NCBI GenBank assembly: GCA_963754065.1
Contig: CAVWFH010000020.1
Coordinates: 124,001-188,000 of the forward strand
Source: JALORV01 sp963754065
Lineage (GTDB): Bacteria > Pseudomonadota > Gammaproteobacteria > Burkholderiales > Burkholderiaceae_F
DNA length: 64,000 nt
Direction: 5' to 3'
Shown: piece after piece, positions 60,427 through 64,000 of the stretch
How the letters are laid out: every line of letters begins with the position of its first letter
Position numbering within the stretch: the first letter of the stretch is position 1
The notes under the pieces: generated by a model
The model's input: the letters and a program-made list of their open reading frames with translations, nothing else
What the model was told of the DNA's origin: nothing
The model's database searches: none
Program-made: the position numbers and the translations under genes

Positions 60427-61343
60427 ACGAACTCGCCGCTTTGGTCGCTGCGACCCTGGCCGCGGGCACGCCGTTGCTGCTGGCGTCAATCGGCATCGTC
60501 GTCAGCGAGAAGAGCGGTGTAGTCAATCTGGGCATCGAGGGGATCATGCTGGTCGCAGCCGTAGCGGGCTTTGGCGCTGCGCATGCGACCGGCCTGCCGG
60601 AACTCGGCTTCGCCGCCGGCGCGCTCGCCGGCGCAGTCCTGGCACTGCTGTTCGCGTCGCTGGCGCTCGGACTGATGACCAATCAGTACGCCACCGGACT
60701 GGCGCTGGCGCTATTCGGCGCGGGGCTGTCTGCATTCCTCGGCCAGCCGTTGCAGGGGGAGAGCCTGTCCGCACGCGGCCCCGATGGCATTCCTCTGCTG
60801 CGCGACCTCCCGATTGTCGGACCGGCGTTGTTCGCGCAGCACTGGCTCGTGTACTTCGCGCTGTTGCTGGTCTTGGCAGTTGCGTGGTTCCTGCGGCGCA
60901 CGCGCGCCGGACTGGTGCTGCGCGCTGTCGGCGAGTCACCCGAGGCCGCCCACGCACTCGGCCATCCGGTGCGTCGCATCCGCTTCGCGGCGCTCGCGTT
61001 TGGCGGAGGGTGTGCCGGCCTCGCAGGCGCCTACCTGTCGATCGTGTACACGCCCTTGTGGTCCGAGGGCATGGTGGCCGGGCGCGGCTGGATCGCCCTG
61101 GCCCTGGTGACCTTCGCAACCTGGCGTCCCGGCCGCGTGCTGCTTGGTGCGTATCTCTTCGGCGGCGTGACCATGCTGCAGTTCTTCCTGCAGGGAACCG
61201 GTGCGGAGATTCCGAGCCAGCTGCTGGCGATGTCGCCGTATCTCGCCACGATCGTCGTGCTGGCGCTGATCTCGCGAAACCCGCGCTGGATTCGCCTGAA
61301 TATGCCGGCATCGCTCGGCAAGTCGTTCAATCCGAACGCGTAG
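60423..61343 (+). CDS. ABC transporter permease 2 (nucleoside type)
   Basis: A 306-residue permease of the YufQ/NupQ type. TPLLLASIGIVVSEKSGVVNLGIEG and GLMTNQYATGLALALFGAGLSAFLG are diagnostic, with GMVAGRGWIALALVTFATW in the coupling part. Its ATG overlaps the previous stop. It forms the heteromeric channel with permease 1. Confidence 0.9.
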   Translation: MNELAALVAATLAAGTPLLLASIGIVVSEKSGVVNLGIEGIMLVAAVAGFGAAHATGLPELGFAAGALAGAVLALLFASLALGLMTNQYATGLALALFGAGLSAFLGQPLQGESLSARGPDGIPLLRDLPIVGPALFAQHWLVYFALLLVLAVAWFLRRTRAGLVLRAVGESPEAAHALGHPVRRIRFAALAFGGGCAGLAGAYLSIVYTPLWSEGMVAGRGWIALALVTFATWRPGRVLLGAYLFGGVTMLQFFLQGTGAEIPSQLLAMSPYLATIVVLALISRNPRWIRLNMPASLGKSFNPNA

Positions 61344-61561
61344 CGCGGGGGATGCGCCGGAGCGCATCTGGATTGAGCGGGCATCTGATTCTCAACCACC
61401 CCGCACAATGGAACGGCGAACTGGTTACATACATCCGCAGTCTTGGAAGCTGAGCCCGCGCCGTTTGCGTCCCTAGTAAAGTGCGAGTAGCCCGGCGCAA
61501 CGCGCCAACGCTGCAGCTACCCAGGGGTCGGACGAGTTGCTGGCGTGACGGCAGTACAGCG

Positions 61562-63214
61562 TCAAGTCGACAGCCTGGCGAGTGATTCCTCCAGGCGCAG
61601 GTGAGCGCCAAGGCGCTGCGAGTAGCCGCGTTCCGACGCTGCGCCCTTCGCGCGTGCGAGCTCGACAAGCGCTGCGCGCTCCTTGGAAGTCCAGCGCGTC
61701 ATCGGCAGTGCGGCGATGAGCGGAGCGAGTCCGCGCCACGCCGTCCGCTCATGGCGCGTGAAACCGTCCGGCGCTGCGAGGCCACAGCGCTGTCGAGCTT
61801 CCGCCAGTGCGCGCTCCAACGCGACTGCCCGATCATTCGCCAGCGACGCGAGGTGGTCGCCGACACGCAGGCCGATTCGCGCCGGCAGCAGCAGCGGCGC
61901 TGGGTGTTGCGGATCCAGGTCGTAGTGCAGATGGTGCGCAGCCAGCATACGCAGCGTCTGCGGCGTCGATCGGTGCCGCGGACGTGCGCGCTGCCGCTGG
62001 AGTTCGGCCGCCGCCAGTTGCACGGCGGCATGCGCCCTCGGACGAAAGCCGAGCTTGAAGTAGAACCACCATGCACCGGACTCGATGCCTTCGTCGTTGC
62101 CAACCCCGAGCTGATACGGCTCGATGCTGAATGATGTGACGCCCGAGAATGCGCGCAGCGTGGCGAGCAGCCGCGCAAAGGCATGGGCGGATTCGCCGCC
62201 GCGAAACGTCTCGAAGGTATTGAATGACACTGCCGCGGAGCGTCCGAGGAAGTCGGCCTGCCAGTAGCCGATCGGCACACCATTTTTCAGCGTTAGCCCG
62301 CCATAGAGCGCGGGCAGTGCAGCGCGCCGTTCCGGCACCATGCCGATCAGCGCGAACGCGAGACCCTCGCCGTTGTCGGCAAGCCAGACATCGCGCGCAT
62401 TGCCGTGGGCGATCGTATCGAGGTCGCGCTGGCGAGTGATCATCGCGCCGTGCGCCAGGGTGACAACATTCTCGCCTTCCGCACGAGTAGCGCGGCGGAG
62501 TGTTCGCGGCAAACGCTGCAGCTCGGCGCGCAGGTCGGGACGCCCGCGCCGCAGCGGAGTCGTCTGCCAGTAAAACGGCGCGCGCGGGTAGTGCGCATCG
62601 GTGCGCGATGGCGTGCCGGCGGCGGGATGCAGTTCGCAGCTAGGGTTGATCAGGTCGTAGAGAGCTTCCCGGGTCTCGTCGCTGCCCGGCAGGGCCGCGA
62701 CCTGCTCGACCAGGAAGGTGGCGTCGGTTGACCCGCCACGCAGACGGTCGAGCGCCGCGTAGCCGGACAGGTGCGCCTCGCGCAACGCGTGCGCTTCGAG
62801 CGGCGTCACGAGCGCGGGCAGCAGCTTGCCGATCGATTCATCCGCTGCGGCGTCGTTTCGATCCAGCCGCAGCGCGTCCGGCCACCGCTGCGCGATCCAG
62901 CGCGCAGTCGGATAGAAGAACGGAAACCAGATCACGGTGCCGGCGATGCCGCTGAACACCAGCGCCTCGCGGTGGGCACGCAGGTCCGCGCGCCGCTCGA
63001 AGCCGGCGAGCAGGCGTTCAACCTCGTGCAGCACGGCCGCGTTGTCGGGCCAGGCACGCATGAAACACAGCACTTCATGCAATCGCCGGACCTGATCGGC
63101 GGAGCGCAGGCGGCTGCGGGCCAGCGCGTGCAGCGCGACGAGCTTGCGCGCCGCCGCGTCCGGTGTGTACTCGTCTCGGTGCAGTTCGAGAGCGGCCAGC
63201 GCGCGCGCAGTCAT
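61562..63214 (-). CDS. large hypothetical protein with possible GNAT-like segment
   Basis: A 550-residue soluble protein, antisense to the importer genes around it. No recognised domain. The region GYWQADFLGRSAAVSFNTFE to FYFKLGFRPR (about 333-420) has an acetyltransferase-like strand-turn-helix rhythm, and LINPSCELHPAAG lies in the middle. ATG 63214 (MTARALAALELHRDE) is preferred to the 63295 start because the earlier residues look non-coding. It lies between permease 2 and the BMP gene, in an odd place within a transport locus. Confidence 0.7.
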   Translation of the reverse strand: MTARALAALELHRDEYTPDAAARKLVALHALARSRLRSADQVRRLHEVLCFMRAWPDNAAVLHEVERLLAGFERRADLRAHREALVFSGIAGTVIWFPFFYPTARWIAQRWPDALRLDRNDAAADESIGKLLPALVTPLEAHALREAHLSGYAALDRLRGGSTDATFLVEQVAALPGSDETREALYDLINPSCELHPAAGTPSRTDAHYPRAPFYWQTTPLRRGRPDLRAELQRLPRTLRRATRAEGENVVTLAHGAMITRQRDLDTIAHGNARDVWLADNGEGLAFALIGMVPERRAALPALYGGLTLKNGVPIGYWQADFLGRSAAVSFNTFETFRGGESAHAFARLLATLRAFSGVTSFSIEPYQLGVGNDEGIESGAWWFYFKLGFRPRAHAAVQLAAAELQRQRARPRHRSTPQTLRMLAAHHLHYDLDPQHPAPLLLPARIGLRVGDHLASLANDRAVALERALAEARQRCGLAAPDGFTRHERTAWRGLAPLIAALPMTRWTSKERAALVELARAKGAASERGYSQRLGAHLRLEESLARLST

Positions 63215-63309
63215 CGGGGCTTGATGTCGAAGGAAGGCGCCGGAGTTTCGCACGACGCGCAGGCAGGAGTGCAGGTTACCCACGAGGGTTCGCACCGCAC
63301 CGCATTGCG

Positions 63310-63315
63310 TAGAAT
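63310..63315 (+). promoter_or_regulatory. -10 box of the BMP lipoprotein gene
   Basis: TAGAAT followed by TCCTCG, 51 bases before the ATG; matches the dapA box. The -35 is weak. Confidence 0.4.
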
Positions 63316-63366
63316 TCCTCGCTTCGCCAGTCGCCCCCCCCGCCGATCCACCCGGAGAAAGTCCCG

Positions 63367-64000
63367 ATGAACCGTCGCTCTTTGGTCACCGTCGTCGCCG
63401 CTGTTGCGCTGCTCGCCGCGTGCGGTAAGCCCGAGCCCGCGACTCCCAAGGCCGAGCCGGCCCAGGCCGCTAAGCAGGCGGAGGCGCCCAAGGCGGCCGA
63501 GCCGCTGAAGGTGGGGTTCGTCTACGTCAGCCCGGTCGGTGACGCCGGCTGGACGTCGCAGCACAATGCCGGACGGCTCGCGATGGAGAAGGCGCTCGGC
63601 GACAAGGTAAAGACGGCCTATGTCGAGAAGGTGCCGGAAGGCGCCGACGCCGAGCGCGTGATCCGCGACCTGGCACAGCAGGGCAACACGCTGATCTTCA
63701 CAACCTCGTTCGGCTTCATGAACCCGACCATCAAGGTCGCGGAGGAGTTTCCGAGCACGAAGTTCGAGCACGCCACCGGTTACAAGACGGCCCCCAACGT
63801 CAACACTTACAACGCGCGCTTCTACGAAGGCCGCTATCTCGCCGGCATGGTGGCCGGGAAGATGAGCAAGACCGGCACGCTCGGCTATGTGGCTGCATTC
63901 CCGATTCCCGAGGTTCTCCAGGGCATCAACGCGTTCGCGCTCGGTGCGCGCACGGTGAACCCGAAGTCGCAGGTGCGAGTCGTGTGGGTCAACAGCTGGT
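63367..64000 (+). CDS. BMP-family ABC substrate-binding lipoprotein, cut by the window end
   Basis: At least 211 residues, continuing beyond the window. It is a lipoprotein (MNRRSLVTVVAAVALLAAC, Cys19) with a short Ala/Lys/Pro spacer before PLKVGFVYVSPVGDAGWTSQHN, the BMP (PnrA/TmpC-like) opening; later FTTSFGFMNPTIKVAEEFPSTKFEHATG and FYEGRYLAGMVAGKMSKTG fit the family. It is the likely binding protein of the importer at 57839-61343, and its ligand is expected to be a nucleoside. Confidence 0.9.
   Translation, partial: MNRRSLVTVVAAVALLAACGKPEPATPKAEPAQAAKQAEAPKAAEPLKVGFVYVSPVGDAGWTSQHNAGRLAMEKALGDKVKTAYVEKVPEGADAERVIRDLAQQGNTLIFTTSFGFMNPTIKVAEEFPSTKFEHATGYKTAPNVNTYNARFYEGRYLAGMVAGKMSKTGTLGYVAAFPIPEVLQGINAFALGARTVNPKSQVRVVWVNSW

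Noticed and set aside
61562..63214. Malonyl-CoA decarboxylase assignment
   Set aside because: General length was suggestive, but no decarboxylase motif could be found, so it stays hypothetical.

Overview
The window is a GC-rich chromosomal segment whose gene neighbourhoods (dapA-bamC, suhB/trmJ/cysE, lpxH-ppiB-ppiA-TPR-cysS-alkA-accA-tilS-lysC-tRNA-Ser) are those of a Betaproteobacterium, most likely Burkholderiales. This rests on gene order and protein content, not on a database search. Almost every strand switch falls between intact housekeeping genes. I saw no insertion sequence, phage, CRISPR array or rRNA.

Layout. 1-26.8 kb is core metabolism and information processing: a cut-off acyl-CoA synthetase, an alpha/beta hydrolase, a PHP-domain / threonylcarbamoyl-AMP-synthase-like / M50 / trpS / methyltransferase run, dapA-bamC-MBL hydrolase, a small Ala/Pro-rich lipoprotein, a ribosomal oxygenase pair, an FKBP isomerase, mutS, suhB, trmJ, cysE, lpxH-ppiB-ppiA-TPR, cysS, alkA, accA, tilS, lysC, tRNA-Ser(GCT), an outer-membrane protein and tRNA-Arg(ACG). 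27.0-28.8 kb is a fadD-type ligase.

28.8-40.8 kb is a compact lipid/pigment operon of the aryl-polyene (APE) type: acyl carrier protein, a membrane-domain/adenylation fusion, two hotdog dehydratases, an LpxL-like acyltransferase, a LolA-like periplasmic protein, an MMPL-type exporter, ketosynthase plus chain-length factor, ketoreductase and a GT2 glycosyltransferase, with a divergent methyltransferase and a lipoprotein at its edge. It is a reduced version of the known E. coli/Vibrio clusters: one carrier protein, one ketosynthase pair, and no thioesterase or ammonia-lyase here.

40.9-54.9 kb is a sulfur block. On the minus strand, one operon holds a DUF2892 membrane protein, an RND adaptor and pump, a second DUF2892 protein and an atypical CsoR-family repressor. 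Its promoter region holds a 16-bp palindrome of the CsoR/CstR operator type. Divergent from it, an ArsR-family regulator with its own palindromic operator precedes a full Kelly-Friedrich sox operon (soxC, D, Y, Z, a DsrE-like lipoprotein, soxA, X, a TlpA-like thioredoxin, soxB, a second thioredoxin). Because SoxCD is present, complete oxidation of thiosulfate to sulfate is expected.

55-64 kb holds an unknown secreted pair (one with HExxH), a META-domain lipoprotein, arfB, tRNA-Ser(TGA) with a 37-nt duplicate of its 5' half 150 bp upstream, and a nucleoside/BMP-type ABC importer (ATPase, two permeases, and the binding lipoprotein cut by the window end), interrupted by an antisense 550-residue unknown gene.

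Three genes (cysS, the MMPL exporter, the chain-length factor) each carry an apparent single extra base in a short homopolymer, all in the same direction. Removing one base restores a family-length protein in each. Because cysS is essential, sequence error is the likeliest cause, at least there.
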